A DNA stretch of 44,389 nt from positions 6,412 through 50,800 of the forward strand of contig QXVZ01006299.1 in assembly GCA_008931825.1 (NCBI GenBank), in the 5' to 3' direction. Below the pieces are notes generated by a model that was not told the DNA's origin, made no database searches, and saw only the letters and a program-made list of their open reading frames with translations. The DNA is from Phallusia fumigata. Its lineage: Eukaryota; Chordata; Ascidiacea; Phlebobranchia; Ascidiidae. Both the position numbers and the translations under genes were made by a program. Of this stretch, positions 25,401 to 44,004 are shown piece after piece (position 1 is the stretch's first letter; each line of letters opens with the position of its first letter).

Positions 25401-26628
25401 ACACTGAATTTTTGAAGGTACTGTTTCAATTACCTTCTTCACTTAAGAATGCAGCCACATAGCCTTCAGAAAGTCTTGTGCAGCTGTGTGTGAAAAAACA
25501 TCAACAAAATGCTAACCTGTCTTGGTTTGACTTTTTTGGTTGGTGCTGTTGCTGAGAATTTGTTCTTGTGAAGGGGCTGCTGTAGTCATCTGAAAAGTTT
25601 GAATTTAATGTGTTTGGTTTCATTGCACAGTTCATATTTTTCATTTTGTTAGAATTTGCAAAAACTTTTATTAAAATGCCAAACCTTAATTTTGATTTCT
25701 ATCTTGCCTTCCAAAATTTCTTCCAAATGTGTTTGGTTTTGTTGCACAGTTCATATTTTTTATTTTGTTAGAATTTGCAAAAACTTCCATTAAAATGCCA
25801 AACCTTGATTTTGATTTCTATCTTGTCTTCCAAAATTTCTTTGTGATTGGTTTCTTCCATAGTCATTATTTTGTTGTCTGTTTCCTACATGACATTTTAG
25901 CATTTGTAAAACTGCAACCTTTAACAATTAGTCATACAATAAAGGTCTCACCATGATACCGATCTTGTTGATAATTTTCTTGTGAATTTCTGCCGAAACC
26001 GGACCGAGAACCTCTGTCACCTGAAAAAAGTGATTACCATGCTTTTGCTAGGCACAAGCACATTTTCCAACATACACGTTAAGTAACAATCAACTGATAT
26101 TACCTTGATACTGATTATCTTGTCTATAGTTTTGATGGGCATTTCTGTCATAATTTGACTCATTGTCACCTAAATTGATAAAAATAACATTTTTTTAGTT
26201 TTGTAACTGTTTATAACAGGATTCTGTAACTGTCTACTGCAATGGGCCACATTGTTCAATTGTAATCATTTTGGGGGCTATACATGGACATATCAATGGT
26301 CTTCCGATTTCAAATATCGCTTTAATGTTTTTGAAAAAAAAACATGAACGGACCTTACAAATGGGTAAATGTTCTGAAAATCAGCAATACAGAAAAGATA
26401 GATTTACATGAAAACACTTTGCTCTGAGAATCAAATGTTAGGCAATCAATAACCTAACTGTACATTGCAAAAGAAAGAACCGGTAAATGCAAAAAAGTTT
26501 GCCTACACAGTAGCATAGTTTATTTCACCTTGACCTCTTCCTGAGAAACCAGCATCTCGAATATGTTCGTTGTAGCAGCGATTTCCGAATTTGCATTTTC
26601 CCTGTTGGAAAAACTTACACACAACCAT
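22433..26628 (-). CDS. NUP42: Nucleoporin NUP42 (NUPL2/hCG1), mRNA export factor
   Basis: NUP42 sits on the cytoplasmic face of the nuclear pore and binds Gle1 to activate the DEAD-box ATPase DDX19 during mRNA export. Eight coding exons: 26529-26628, 26104-26169, 25952-26020, 25517-25589, 24064-24260, 23629-23731, 23438-23565 and 22433-22779. All phases match, giving about 360 aa (human 423). The N-terminus MVVCKFFQQGKCKFGNRCYN is a CCCH zinc finger (C-x7-C-x5-C-x3-H). A central conserved part has IQDDMKIWVESKMWPYSCY and DIQPEELRVLYLLHGEETY, matching human DMEVWESSGQWMFSVYS and DISPEELRLEYHNFLTSNN. The C-terminus LTDEELEQFENERFTLGEIP plus RPPP is the Gle1-binding motif. The long FG-repeat tract of vertebrate Nup42 is absent: only two FG dipeptides remain, one in the finger. 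The Ns at 23090 and 24958 fall in this gene and duplicate parts of exons 8 and 5. Confidence 0.92.
22760..23089. repeat. First copy of a ~330-bp overlap at N 23090
   Basis: Ends exactly at the N and repeats as 23091-23427 with substitutions and a small insertion. It contains the 5' end of NUP42 exon 8 and intron sequence. Confidence 0.85.
23091..23427. repeat. Second copy of the overlap at N 23090
   Basis: Begins one base after the N, inside a second copy of the start of NUP42 exon 8 (true exon at 22433-22779). It continues into unique sequence with exon 7. Most likely the other haplotype. Confidence 0.85.
24223..24273. repeat. 51-bp overlap copy 1 at N 24958 (part of NUP42 exon 5)
   Basis: Matches 24959-25009, including the exon 5 acceptor and its first bases. 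The left contig then diverges into 680 bp of repeat-rich sequence that the right contig lacks, suggesting a haplotype-specific insertion. Confidence 0.8.
24300..24480 (+). repeat. Diverged SINE-like repeat
   Basis: Shares TACACCA...CCAAATTG and the core CATATGGGTCCCCACACACA with copies at 1262 and 44.1 kb. It lies within the haplotype-specific block, upstream of the hAT-like element. Borders are approximate. Confidence 0.45.
24499..24957. mobile_element. hAT-like non-autonomous element (MITE)
   Basis: Begins CAGGGCTTCTCAAACT and ends with the exact inverse AGTTTGAGAAGCCCTG, followed inside the left end by GTGGGTCGC. These are 16-bp terminal inverted repeats typical of hAT/Charlie-type elements. 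Length is 459 bp with no transposase frame. The right end coincides with the N at 24958, so the expected 8-bp target duplication of TTTTAGGA cannot be checked. An internal repeat GTAGGTTCTTGTATATG occurs at 24724 and 24746. Confidence 0.8.
24959..25009. repeat. 51-bp overlap copy 2 at N 24958
   Basis: Repeats 24223-24273, beginning right after the N. It contains the acceptor end of NUP42 exon 5 a second time. Confidence 0.8.
25608..25845. repeat. Tandem duplication, 119-bp unit, in NUP42 intron 3
   Basis: 25608-25726 and 25727-25845 are directly adjacent copies with a few mismatches. No N separates them, so unlike the other duplications here this one appears to be real. Confidence 0.85.
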
Positions 26629-26774
26629 TTTTATTAACCCCTGACCAACGTCTTAATAAAGAAGCATGGAACATTTGCATCACATTTCAGTGCAGAAAAC
26701 AATTCACAATTAAACAACTTTTGTAACCCAAACAACATTTAATATTCCAAAATTTGTTTTAAACTGTAATATTA

Positions 26775-26780
26775 TTTATT
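26775..26780 (-). terminator. Polyadenylation signal of MRPL12
   Basis: AATAAA on the minus strand, 126 bp after the MRPL12 stop and 147 bp before the NUP42 start codon. A possible splice acceptor (GTTGGTCAG) lies about 13 bp upstream of the NUP42 ATG. Confidence 0.5.
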
Positions 26781-26905
26781 GGACATATGATTACAACCAC
26801 ACAGGGCTTTTGTTGCCACAGGAAACTGCTCAAAGTTTTTGTCCATGCACAATATGCAGTGTAGGTATTCATTAGATTTCGACGTAGTTCCTTCAAAAAA
26901 TATTT

Positions 26906-27478
26906 TTATGATATATCAACTTGAGCACCAGCAGCAATCAAATCCGCTTTTATTTTTTCAGATTCCTCCTTGGTAACACCATCTTTTAGTATGCAAGGCG
27001 CACTTTCGACAAACTTTTTCACTTGTACAAGGTTAAGTTCAGGCAATAACACCTTCACCATTTTAATCACTTTAATTTTGCTATTGTCAGCAAAACCGAT
27101 TAGCTTGACAGTAAACTCAGACTGTTCAACAACACCTTGCACTTCTTCTTCACCACCATCAGCTCCATCTGCAGACTGTGGAGCTGCAACGGCTGCTGCC
27201 ATTAGCGGAGCATCCTTTATTCCGAGTGAGCTCTTCAGAAGTTCATTTAAGTCCGTTACTTCGCGGAGTGTTAGTTTGGAGATTTCGTCCACAAGGTCCA
27301 CGATTTTGGGTTCATATTGCTTTGCTTCATCGTCCAATCGAGGGGGTGAGATTTCAGCAACAGCCTCGTTAGATTGAAAGTGTTTCGATGAAGCAATAAA
27401 ACTTCTTTTGCACAACGTTGGCTGACGTTGCAAATATGCACGCGCAGAATGCAATAATAACTTGCTTACACGGGACAT
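26906..27478 (-). CDS. MRPL12: Mitochondrial ribosomal protein bL12m (MRPL12)
   Basis: bL12m is the stalk protein of the mitochondrial large ribosomal subunit and recruits translation factors. The intronless frame codes for 190 aa. Residues 1-40 are Arg/Lys-rich with almost no acidic residues (MSRVSKLLLHSARAYLQRQP), a mitochondrial import signal. Then follows the N-terminal dimerisation part (VDEISKLTLREVTDLNELLK), matching human [20 protein letters not shown]. An Ala/Gly-rich hinge comes next, then the factor-binding domain (FTVKLIGFADNSKIKVIKMV...LVQVKKFVESAP, ending AAGAQVDIS). Length is close to human (198 aa). It lies 277 bp upstream of NUP42 on the same strand, so co-transcription is possible. 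Confidence 0.95.
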   Translation of the reverse strand: MSRVSKLLLHSARAYLQRQPTLCKRSFIASSKHFQSNEAVAEISPPRLDDEAKQYEPKIVDLVDEISKLTLREVTDLNELLKSSLGIKDAPLMAAAVAAPQSADGADGGEEEVQGVVEQSEFTVKLIGFADNSKIKVIKMVKVLLPELNLVQVKKFVESAPCILKDGVTKEESEKIKADLIAAGAQVDIS

Positions 27479-29269
27479 TGCAAAATTAACCTAACCTGGT
27501 ACAACTAACAGCTGGTAAAAGCTTAATATTTTCAACAACTTGGTCGTTACAATCAGACAAAACACAAACTAAACAGAACTCACATGCTTTTACATCATCG
27601 AGCGTTATATCTACGAAACGTATCTTTAGCGAAAAAATACGCGGATTATACGATTTTGATCTTCATCCCAGGCAGCACAACATCGTATTTACAGCAGTGT
27701 ACCGTGATGGGCGGGAGAGGTTGGTTTTTGGGTCGATATTTTGGAAGCAACTTTTGTAAGTACCGGAGCTCTTGGCAAAAGTCGACTACTATTTTGCCCT
27801 TCTCGATTCATACGATCGGTCATTAACTCATAGAGGTGACGGAGCTAAGTTCTGGCACGCTCCGACAGCACTGACCGGTGATTATAGCGTAAATTAAAGG
27901 GAAAGAATTGGTTATTCAGCTAATCTTTTCGATTTCACACCTAAGTATTATTACTCTTCCGTCGGCGTGTTAAAAATGCTTACCGTTTTTAAAGACGACC
28001 AAACAAACACCCGACCATAGTCTTGCGGCATGGTCAGGTAGTTTACAACGGTTGTTTATTGGACATGTACTGTTCATCAGGGATCGAATTCCACCGACAA
28101 AACGTACGGAAATGATATTTTATTGCACAGTCTACAAATCGTAAGCGTGGTGACTATAGAAACCGATAAGATTTGAAACAAAAGAAACGACGGCAACAGA
28201 TACAATGTTGAAACGATTAACAAACAGAAAACGTTGCTATGTTAGGGGGTAATAACTTTATATTTTTGGCCAGATGAAAATGTACAAAGTATAGAATTGA
28301 GATTTAAATTTTCGACCCAACAGGAGAAATAATTTATTTCATCTATTTGTTGCACGTAAAATTGCCCTTACTTGCACTGTAAAGGCAGATTTTAGGCCAG
28401 AACAATTTAATCCAAACTTACTGCTACAATCGAAAACCACAGCAAGTAACTAATGAAGTTATGAAAGAAGTGAAACATATCAGGGTATATTGAACAACAA
28501 ATACGGATAGTAACATCACCTAATAAATATGCACCTGGACTCTGAACAAAAGTGGCACAATGAATTGACAGTCTTTGAACAGTTGTACGGCAATTTTAAC
28601 AACTATTCATTGCAATGGACTTAAAACCAGGCATTTTCGCTCAAACCACTGTGTTTCGCATTGTAAAAACATAAAAATCTGAAATAATCATTTTTTTATT
28701 AGGTTGTCTAACTCTTGGACTGTGTAGTGCAATTAATTTAGATTCTTTGTTGCAGTAATTAATTTTCCCAAGATTCTTTGTTTGTACCATTGTTGATAGA
28801 ATCACAGCTTCCACATTGACAGAAATTTACTTTTTGCTTGAGTTGATTTATGTCATTGCATGCTGCAATAAAATATTATACTAGATAAAGTGATGTGTAT
28901 GAGTCATTTAAAACTGCAAGCGTTTCCGTTTAGGGTAGTTTCTCAGCAGATCATGCTAGAAATATTGTGACATCACACATATACAAGGTAACAATAGACT
29001 AGTCGACATGTTCTTCATGCATCCTTTTAAACTGAGATAATTTTATTTTTGATGATTCAAAGTGGTAAGTTAGCTTAATACAACAGTTATGGGGAGAAAG
29101 CGTTTAATGATTCTCACATCAAAAGCTAGGCTGATTTTTAATCATTTTGTTATGTATACTAGGGTGCTGACTGAGCCCGGCCCATCCCAGTGGTTAACAA
29201 AACTTCCCTGGTTTGTGGTTTAAATCAAGCTTTTGCAAACAGATCAGCATTGGCTTAGAAATTATATAC
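27479..29269. other. Intergenic region between NSF and MRPL12
   Basis: No convincing exon on either strand. An 80-codon plus-strand frame at 27584-27826 has no domain or splice context. The left end should contain the MRPL12 promoter; the right end the NSF 3' UTR, with AATAAA on the minus strand at 29042-29047. A degenerate tRNA-SINE-like stretch (CCCAGTGGTTAACAAA ... TTTGTGGTTTAAATC) lies near 29190-29227. Confidence 0.5.
29042..29047 (-). terminator. Candidate polyadenylation signal of NSF
   Basis: AATAAA on the minus strand about 220 bp after the NSF stop codon. Another occurs near 28700, so the actual site is uncertain. Confidence 0.4.
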
Positions 29270-37663
<8,394 letters not shown>

Positions 37664-39491
37664 TTTGCTAAAGCAGTAAACAAAACTTCAGTCAACGTTT
37701 AGATATATTTTGCTCCAATACTGTTTAGGATTTTCTAAATCGGCAGAAGAAAACTGTTACAAGATTTGCCTTGGTTTGTTTCACACAGGCAGAGCAACCA
37801 GCAGATAACTGGCTTTTTTTGCTTGTCTGATTCCGATCAATACTGGCGACATACAATAGAAGCTCGACTACCTAGTTTCTACTTTTAGCGCCACCACTAA
37901 ATCAAAATCTCGGTATCTCAGGATATATTATTGATTTTCGTCTTCAAAAAAATAAAAAACAGTACGTGCTTACCAGCAATTTTTTTAACAAAACCTAGGC
38001 TGTTTTCTAACTTAGGTTTTAGTTGAAGACTTTCGAAACGCTTAGTTTGAACTTACCGGGTATTAATGTAAAACTTCAAAATTTAAACAACAAAATCATG
38101 TCATAACGTCCAGGCAAACCAAAATTCGTTGACCCCACCATGTACTTCATCGCTGCAAAAATGGTATAGCTCCGCATTTAAACATTCAATTCTATTTTTA
38201 GGGCACTGACAAACCGCTAGTCCTGACAACCCAGGTATCACAATCATAAAATTTTGTCAAGGGACAAGTTTCGGTGGTTTCCCGCATGCGGCAAACAGAA
38301 CGAGTTGGTTTTGTCCACGTGTCATTTATTACGCTTGATCCCCTTTTGTTTGGTGACGGTGGGAAAGATCGTTTACAAAAAATCACACAAAACAAAAGTT
38401 GTGAAACTATTTTAGGAAACAAGTCATGCCACTATTACAAAACTACAAAAAACATTAGTCTCAAAAGAACCATTACTTGACAAATAACTGCAACCAAAAT
38501 AACTTGAATTAGGTATAGGTAAACTAAACTGGGGTCAATCAAAAACTTGTTAATATCACCACAACTTTGCCTAATGAATATAGAACAATTTCGGCAAGTT
38601 TTTTTCAATTTGGTTTTAAAGTATTCAGCTATTTCCTTTAACTTGTCAATGAAGTTTGCAGTACAACAACCAAAAATCATAACCGTGTATTTGTCACTTT
38701 GAAACTTTCAATAGGTTTGCAAACTAGAAAAAAACTTGATGGAAAATACATATTCGCACAGTTAGGTCAATAAATATTATTTTACTTTGGGGTGCACAAA
38801 CGTGTTTGGGAGCCCATCACAGATTGAGAAATGGCTGTGTTTCGAAGATGAACAAGTTAGGTAAGCAAATTGAAAATGTATGTATGATAAGTTGATTTAC
38901 CCAACCATTATATGGGCCGTTTCTTCAGAAAGGTCACCCTGTTTTGACTCAGGCCTGGTTGTATAAAACTGTTAATAATTTTTTGTGTAAACCTTTTTTC
39001 CCAGATACTACAGAAAACAAACAATTTGTATAATTGACATCAACGGCTGTGCTTTAATATTTGCGAAAGTGTAAAGGTTTTGCTTCATTCCAAATTTACA
39101 TAGTTTTAAAGGAATGGAAGGTGTAAAGAAATTTCAAAGGTGTAACACATACATTCTTTAGGGAAACGAGGCACATTGTGTATAAGCAGTCACAAAAAGA
39201 ACTTCCTAAATGTAACACATACATAAATAAAGTTCAGCAAAAACATAACAATTTGAACATGAGAAACCCTGGAAGCAGAAAAAATAGATCTATTTTTGTG
39301 TTATTGCAAAGCAACATCAATTGTTCAGTCAAGGGTAACACTAAATGAACATGTTTCACTATTGCAGCTTCAAAAATTTCCTAGGTCTTTTTCCAGCCAA
39401 AGTTTTTGTTCAACTGTGCAAATACATGTGGTGTTTGTGGATGCTTAACAGTTGCAAGAATCAGGCAAGGTCTTTGATTTTACGACACCCG
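37664..39491. other. Intergenic region between DNAJC10 and NSF
   Basis: No exon of a known family. Two donor-like sites on the minus strand (GTAAGCAC near 37971 and GTAAGTTC near 38055) could end NSF 5' UTR exons. The right part should contain the DNAJC10 3' UTR; an ATTAAA variant lies on the minus strand near 39055. Confidence 0.45.
38435..38680 (-). CDS. Unassigned small ORF with C-terminal hydrophobic segment
   Basis: 81 codons with its own ATG. The first half is basic (FIDKLKEIAEYFKTKLKK) with a Cys pair (CRNC), and the last 30 residues are strongly hydrophobic (LVYLYLIQVILVAVICQVMV). It would be a tail-anchored membrane microprotein if real. AT-rich DNA readily yields hydrophobic frames and there is no homology I recognise, so chance is more likely. 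Confidence 0.15.
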   Translation of the reverse strand: MIFGCCTANFIDKLKEIAEYFKTKLKKTCRNCSIFIRQSCGDINKFLIDPSLVYLYLIQVILVAVICQVMVLLRLMFFVVL

Positions 39492-42400
39492 TTATAACTC
39501 ATCCTGTACAAAAAAACAGATGTTTCAATACTATAGATTTTGTTAAGTTTTCTTAGGTTTTCTTTTACTGTATTCCTATACATGTCACTAAGTTAGAAAT
39601 AAATGTAGTTGCAAAGAAGTTGAATCAATGTTGAATCGAATTTTAACAAACAAAAAGTGGTGTGTTTTTAAAAAATTAGTGTTATCGTAATACTCTGGAG
39701 CATGCCCGGTGTAACCCTGGCCAAACTTAAAAGTATGCTTAGTTGTTTTGTTTTAACTTTTATAAACTGTAATGATTCAATTTTTTACAAAACTAATTTA
39801 ATTGCCAACTCTTTACCTTTTTCTTCTTAGTCTTTTCTGTCTTTGCTTTATCTTCGTACTGTTTCATTTGATTTTCAATAATCCTTTGTATATCATTTGG
39901 GTTCTAAAACAAATTCATTAAATTTACAACACTATAAGTTATTAAAGAATTAAAAAATATGTCCACAATTTTATTGTCATAAACAAGCCATGCCGTTTTG
40001 CAAGCATGCTCAGTTGAGCAGTATGTAATAGGGATGGGCCGAACCGAGCCAGAACCTGAGTACTCAGACTGAGCATCACAATTTTTGATGCTCGGCGCTC
40101 GGCCAAGCAGTCGCATGAACTAAGCCTAGCATTAGACAAAGATTCAAATTTATTCTAATTAAATTTAAAACTACTTAACTTTGCTTATTGCACAATAATG
40201 TAATGGGCGAGTGACAAACGGGTTTGTTAACATCACAATAGAATGTGTGTTCCTTTGTTTTGCTAATAAACATGTGCAAGAAGTGGGTTGTACAGAGTAG
40301 CCTTGTGTTTTTAGAGTGTGGGCATATTTCTTAGCATCAGACATGGCATCAGAGTCTTCGTGCACTGTTTCACTTAGCATTGGCTTGCCTACCATGTTAT
40401 GCAGAAGGGACCTCTAGAGCTTAAATACGGCCCTAGTGGCTAGATAAGGGACCTTGAAAAACGTAAAAACTACAGTGTAAATGGGAATATTTGTGATGTC
40501 ACAATACACTGAGCATGCTTGACCTAGCACTAAGCGTTAACATGAGATGCTCGGTGACATTCAGGACAAAAATCGATGTTTTGCTATTTACTAGTCTAAC
40601 TCTGTTTAGTGTTTACTAAATCGTCAAAAAGTTGCAGCTGTACAAGTGGAGTAACAAGCAAATAATGATGACTTGTCCCAACCATCGAGGATAGAAATGT
40701 GACAAACAAGGGATATAAAGATTCAAATTTGTTACCTTATAGAAACTTACTTGTGTATTGATTGATTCTTTTCCTGGTCTTGTAGATCCTGACTTTGGTG
40801 GATAAAACTGTATGGAGGGATAAGCTCTCACACCATTTTTACTGCAAATCGATGGCAAGCTTTGACAATCAACTTTTCCAAATTTGACTCGATCTGTGAA
40901 TTTCTGCAGATACAAAAATGTTCAAGTTTTGTTTTGCATCAATACATTTACAACATACATTATATGTTGACATGTTACCACAAAAACATAACTTAGGAAT
41001 ACTTACAAAGGACAGCATCATGAACTTTGGTGCAAAAGCATGACAATGTCCACACCAGGGAGTGAAAAAGTCCAATAACCATGCACTTTTGTCTTTGGGT
41101 TGTCCGTTGTTATCGAAATCTCTGTACGACATCGCCACTACACCATTTGGAACACTTCTGAAATGGGGAAAAAATAACAAATGAACCAGTTTAGTATTTT
41201 CATAACACCTGTCTGTGCTTGGACAGATTTTAAAAATCAATCTCTCATGCAGCAAAATGAAGTCAATTTTTGGGACCTAAACTATGGTTTTAAACAGTCC
41301 GGTTTAACAGGGAGAACTGTGTCAAAATCTCTGAGGTAATTCAAAACCCTTTAAGAGGTTTGGGCCTGGTAAAAAATAATTCTTTGCTAGTAAAGACCCC
41401 AAAGAAGAGTATAATTTCTACTATGATGTTGCAAAACATCACAAAATGCACAGTTGGCTGTCTAACTAAAGTTTGGATTAGCGGATTGCCCAACTGTTGT
41501 AACGTTCAAATTGGCCAAGAATAAAATGTTTTTGCTTTCTAACAAGTTTGTTTGTTAACAACACTGCGGTATGTCTACCATTGTCATGCAGCACACTGGT
41601 TGCAGAGCATTGGCGTATAGGACAAAACACTTGCATGGCCTGGTTCATAAGCAACATAATCCCTCCTTGTAACTTACTCTAGTGCCCACGCAGCAAGCGA
41701 GTGAGCTTGTCGGTTCCAACCCTCATAAGTGTCATAAAGGGGGTTGGAGTGTTCGTTCTTTTTGGATGGAAAGAGTCGAATCTCAGGATAGGATTCCACC
41801 AACTGCTTCTTGCAAAAGCTTGAGTGACCTGGTTTTGCACAATCCACTGCACCGACTTTAATCACACCAGCCAGCATCTGTAAACATAGCAACTTGGGCC
41901 TATTAGTAATACCTGAATGCTTTATAACTCAAATGAAACGTATGAATGTGGTTAATTGCTTTGCAGTTTTCTACTGTATTATATTTGAACAAAGTTAGGG
42001 AAACAGAAGGACTTAAAGACTCGTTTCTAAATCATAATATATCATAAGCATCTGAAACATTTTTAAATTGGCATACAAATATGATATTTGCATGAACCAG
42101 TAGTTGTTGAATAGTTTTTCGAAAGCTTTGAATTTTTCAACTTGTTTTAACTTGCAGAGCTTTTAGCTTTTCACCATTATGCACTGATTATGACAACAGT
42201 GATTGCCAAAACATTTGAAATACAATTTATTCACTCTATGCAAGTTCTCTTGTAGTTATGTTTTTAATTATGCTACTTTATTTAGTCTGTGTCTTGTGTT
42301 CCTAACTTACAAAAAATATTTATTTTACAAAAAGTTACAATTATTAACAATCAGGTAACAAAAATCCAGTGTTTCATACTGGAACGGAACGAAATACCGG

Positions 42401-43998
42401 AACGAAATAAATAAATTTTGGTCCAATTACCGGAACGAAATAACGAAATAAAAAATAATTAAAATACCGGAACGGAACGAAATACCGCCCCCCCCCCCTC
42501 CGGTATTTCGGTCTTGACATATAACCCGGAAGAGTTGCTTGAAATTTCGTGTTTGATACCTAACATTATCCTTGTGTTTATTTTATCCCAAATGCTTCGA
42601 TAATGTTTGTCAGGAGTCATCTGTTTGATCATAAATGTTAAGTGTTATAACCGTAATAACCACCAAACCACCAAACAACCTTTTTGTGTTGCAACTCTAC
42701 TTTGTTTGGTTGAGAGTTTGTTTACACTGCAGTTAATTAGATTTGACAAGAAAGGCAGACCGAAATACTGAAAAAATACCGTTATAATTCTGTTTCGGTC
42801 AGACCGGAACGAAATGAAAATATCAGTACCGGAACGAAATACCGAAATAAATAAATTGCCCAGACCGAATAACGTTATTCCTTTTCGTTCCGTTCCGGTA
42901 TGAAACACTGCAAAAATCCCCAACCACAAGATGTTTTGCAAACCACTTGGCAATCTTGGTTCCCTGGCCAAGATATGTAAAAAAGGCTGAAGATTTACAA
43001 ATCAGGGGTAAGTGCAACTTTATTTTACTTGCCTTTGACATTTTTCTCCACTCAGGCAGCATTTGTCGACATGGGCCACACCAGTTGGCATAGAAATCAA
43101 TCACCCATGTAACTCCTGGTTCCCTCCGCTGGACCAAAGTCTCAAAAGCTTTGGGCGTCAGATGCACATAAGGTGGGTTGATCAAATCCTGGTTTAAATA
43201 TTATTTTTGTTTTAAAGCTGTTTATGGCATTTGCTCGAAAGCAAATTAGCTGTTAAAAATAATACTTGTAAAGCAGTAGGTTGAGATAGCTTTGAGGACA
43301 ATAAACTCTGAGGTATATTATTCGAATGCATTTTACAGCAAAGTGGGATTGCAAAATACAAATTGACAGGTCACCTGAACAAACTGTGATATCCCATGTG
43401 AATTGTGATGTCCAGTGTATTCAGTAATGATCGAATTGTTGAAGAGCATTGTAGTTGGGTAGGAATGAATGCCAAACTATAAATATAAACACTCCCAGTA
43501 AACTCGAATTTTTAATGGAGTTTAACCATAGTGACAACATCACAGAACACTTACTTCATTGCAAACAGTCTGAAAGTTGGTGCAGTCTATTGTTCCAAAG
43601 TTGATGCTGTTTAAACTTTGCGATGCTTTTCTTAATTCTGGAAGGAGTGCTTTACATGGGGGGCACCACTGAAATTAAGATGTTGTCATTACAATTTGTG
43701 AAAATCCAATTGCAGGCAACAACACTGGCTTTTTAATGTAAGTTGAGAGCAAAAACAAAAAAATTTGAACGTGGCAAAGTTCTAGGTTTCGTTAAAATGT
43801 GTTTTTTAACATAGAAAAGTAGATAAATGCCACACTACCAAAACATTTTAGGACTTACCGGTGCAAAAAAGTCAACAAACCATGGCTTATCATTTTCAAC
43901 CATCATTCCATCTTTAAAGTGTGATGGATTTAGTGTATGAAGCCTGGCCTTGGAACTTTCCTGGGCGAACATACTCAACTCTGCAACACTGGGCCGGC
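39492..43998 (-). CDS. DNAJC10: DNAJC10/ERdj5 ER disulfide reductase, C-terminal part
   Basis: ERdj5 is an ER-lumen J-protein and disulfide reductase acting in folding and ER-associated degradation. Visible exons: 43859-43998, 43555-43668, 43375-43476, 43033-43188, 41678-41877, 41007-41157, 40751-40903, 39817-39903 and 39492-39503; about 370 aa in phase. They encode thioredoxin domain 2 (WCPPC, RKASQSLNSINFGTIDCTNF), domain 3 (VIDFYANWCGPC, then RLFPSKKNEHSNPLYDTYEG) and domain 4 (LLDFFTPWCGHCHAFAPKF). A Lys-rich tail follows. The last coding exon contributes only DEL and the stop, so the KDEL retrieval signal spans the final intron. The intron after 43033 starts with GC (AAAG/GCAAGT), a rare GC-AG type. 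Human motifs for these domains are CPPC, CHPC and CGPC, so domains 3 and 4 differ here. The J domain, thioredoxin 1 and the start lie beyond the window. Confidence 0.94.
40071..40093. repeat. Short hairpin in DNAJC10 intron
   Basis: GAGCATC and GATGCTC pair around a 9-nt loop. Neighbouring copies of GATGCTCGG-like words (near 40087 and 40552) suggest a degraded repeat element spanning roughly 40028-40560. Its ends could not be defined. Confidence 0.4.
42359..42918. mobile_element. hAT-type MITE with intact 8-bp target duplication
   Basis: The element spans 42367-42910 (544 bp). It begins CAGTGTTTCATACTGGAACG and ends with its inverse, the terminal inverted repeats being about 28 bp with one mismatch. 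It is flanked on both sides by CAAAAATC (42359-42366 and 42911-42918), a perfect 8-bp duplication diagnostic of the hAT superfamily. Inside are many CCGGAACGAAATA sub-repeats in both orientations and an 11-C run (42487-42497). There is no transposase, so it would have been mobilised in trans. It lies in a DNAJC10 intron. Near-identical ends suggest fairly recent insertion. Confidence 0.92.
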
Positions 43999-44004
43999 CT
44001 GTGA

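Noticed and set aside
27584-27826. 80-codon plus-strand frame divergent from MRPL12
   Set aside because: No domain, no conserved features; lies where the MRPL12 promoter should be.
42645-42971. 108-codon minus-strand frame in the DNAJC10 intron
   Set aside because: Lies inside the hAT MITE and its sub-repeats; not a transposase or host exon.
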